DNA from: UBA11524 sp964391995
Lineage (GTDB): Bacteria; Bacillota; Clostridia; Christensenellales; Aristaeellaceae
Direction: 5' to 3'
DNA: 6,702 nucleotides
NCBI GenBank assembly: GCA_964391995.1
Contig: CAYMOM010000108.1
Location: 1-6,702, forward strand
Below the pieces are notes generated by a model. That model made no database searches. It saw nothing but the letters and a program-made list of their open reading frames with translations, and was not told the DNA's origin. The position numbers were made by a program, and so were the translations under genes. Numbering within the stretch: the first letter of the stretch is position 1; every line of letters starts with the position of its first letter. Of this stretch, positions 5,856-6,702 are shown piece after piece.

Positions 5856-6702
5856 ATGGCAGAACTGACAATGGACAAGCTGGTCGCGCTGTGCAAAAAC
5901 CGCGGCTTTATTTTTGCAGGCTCCGAGATTTACGGCGGCCTGGCCAACACCTGGGACTTCGGGCCCCTGGGTGTTGAATTCAAAAACAACATCAAAAAGG
6001 CCTGGTGGCAGAAGTTTGTGCAGGAAAGCAAGTACAACACCGGCCTGGACTGCGGCATTTTGATGAACCGTGAGGTGTGGGTTGCCTCCGGCCATGTGGG
6101 CGGCTTTAACGATCCGCTGATGGACTGCAAGGCCTGCAAGGCCCGCTTCCGGGCGGATAAGCTGATTGAGGACTTCACCCACGGCGCCGAAACCGGCGAT
6201 GGCTGGAAGAACGAGGAGCTGGAAAACTACATCGCCGAGCACGACATTGTCTGCCCTGTGTGCGGCAAGAAGGATTTTACCGGCATCCGCCAGTTCAACC
6301 TGATGTTCAAGACCCACCTGGGCGTCAACGAGGCCTCCGCCTCCGAGGTGCTGCTGCGCCCCGAAACCGCCCAGGGCATTTTCGTCAACTTCAACAATGT
6401 GATGCGCACCACCCGCAAGAAGCTGCCCGCCGGCATCTGCCAGATCGGCAAATCCTTCCGCAACGAGATTACCCCCGGCAACTTCATCTTCCGCGTGCTG
6501 GAGTTTGAGCAGATGGAGCTGGAGTTCTTCTGCAAGCCCGGTGAGGATCTGGAGTGGTTCAACTACTGGCGCACCTTCTGCAAAAACTGGCTGCTGAACC
6601 TGGGCCTGAAGGAAGAAAAACTCCGCCTGCGGGATCACGAGCCGGAAAAGCTGGCCTTCTACTCCAAGGCAACGACTGACTTTGAATATCTGTTCCCCTT
6701 CG
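5856..6702 (+). CDS. glyQS: Glycyl-tRNA synthetase, single-chain alpha2 type (N-terminal part, runs off the window)
   Basis: The enzyme charges tRNA-Gly with glycine in the cytoplasm. The window holds the first 282 residues of a protein that is usually about 460 long; motif 3 and the anticodon-binding domain lie beyond the right edge. The class II core begins with AGSEIYGGLANTWDFGPLG (21-39). An insertion carries two CxxC pairs (CKAC 91-94, CPVC 133-136), a likely zinc site. RQFNLMFKT (145-153) and LRPETAQGIF (167-176) are substrate-pocket signatures of the family. Motif 2 is GKSFRNEITPGNFIF (198-212) followed by EFEQMELEFF (216-225). In the motif 2 loop residue 215 is Leu where I remember Arg in several relatives. 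ATG at 5856 is set by AGGAGGA (5841-5847), with 9 bases between GGAGG and the ATG, and by the family N terminus. The frame has no stop before the window ends. It is driven by the promoter at 5790-5818 with a very short leader. Confidence 0.97.
   Translation, partial: MAELTMDKLVALCKNRGFIFAGSEIYGGLANTWDFGPLGVEFKNNIKKAWWQKFVQESKYNTGLDCGILMNREVWVASGHVGGFNDPLMDCKACKARFRADKLIEDFTHGAETGDGWKNEELENYIAEHDIVCPVCGKKDFTGIRQFNLMFKTHLGVNEASASEVLLRPETAQGIFVNFNNVMRTTRKKLPAGICQIGKSFRNEITPGNFIFRVLEFEQMELEFFCKPGEDLEWFNYWRTFCKNWLLNLGLKEEKLRLRDHEPEKLAFYSKATTDFEYLFPF

Noticed and set aside
5577..6638. Open frame on the minus strand opposite the glycyl-tRNA synthetase gene
   Set aside because: It crosses both promoters and runs antisense to a recognisable synthetase; its composition is that of a shadow frame.
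1..6702. CRISPR array, tRNA or rRNA genes, transposase or insertion sequence ends
   Set aside because: No regularly spaced repeats, no cloverleaf or rRNA-like sequence, no transposase-like protein, and no terminal inverted repeats with target duplications were seen on either strand.

Overview
The window is GC-rich and carries four protein-coding genes that all fit a Firmicute of class Clostridia. The evidence is the single-chain alpha2-type glycyl-tRNA synthetase, a type I-beta DAHP synthase with an N-terminal regulatory domain, strong GGAGG ribosome-binding sites, and a fusion of a LacI-like ligand-binding fold to GGDEF. I cannot name a genus; a gut or rumen Oscillospiraceae-like organism is a guess from GC content and gene style.

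Layout. Positions 1-167 hold an untranslated leader: a short Phe-rich reading frame that is open at the left edge, then a strong intrinsic terminator or attenuator directly before the DAHP synthase gene (168-1181, +). Positions 1182-1314 hold hairpins and one copy of a short repeat between two convergent genes. A secreted protein built of about six BIG2 immunoglobulin-like repeats lies at 1315-3417 (-). Its promoter lies in the next gap (3418-3708), which also contains what looks like a broken small reading frame. A bidirectional terminator at 3709-3748 carries a second, 26/30 identical copy of the repeat. Next comes a 639-residue sensor protein (3761-5680, -) with a periplasmic-binding-protein fold, a middle GAF-like region and a GGDEF diguanylate cyclase domain. 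A divergent promoter region (5681-5855) separates it from the glycyl-tRNA synthetase gene (5856 to the right edge, +).

How the genes work together. The two outer genes are housekeeping: entry into aromatic amino acid synthesis and glycine charging. The two inner minus-strand genes are accessory: a probable ligand-controlled cyclic-di-GMP synthase and a probable cell-surface or secreted adhesin-like protein. They do not form an operon, because a strong terminator and a separate promoter lie between them. Cyclic-di-GMP control of surface proteins is common in Clostridia, so a functional link is possible, but the sequence does not show it.

The items most worth checking are the leader of the DAHP synthase gene, the repeat pair that brackets the BIG2 gene, the relic reading frame, the sensor-cyclase architecture without an inhibitory site, and a glycyl-tRNA synthetase gene whose promoter leaves no room for a T-box. 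I do not see a clearly new multi-gene system here.
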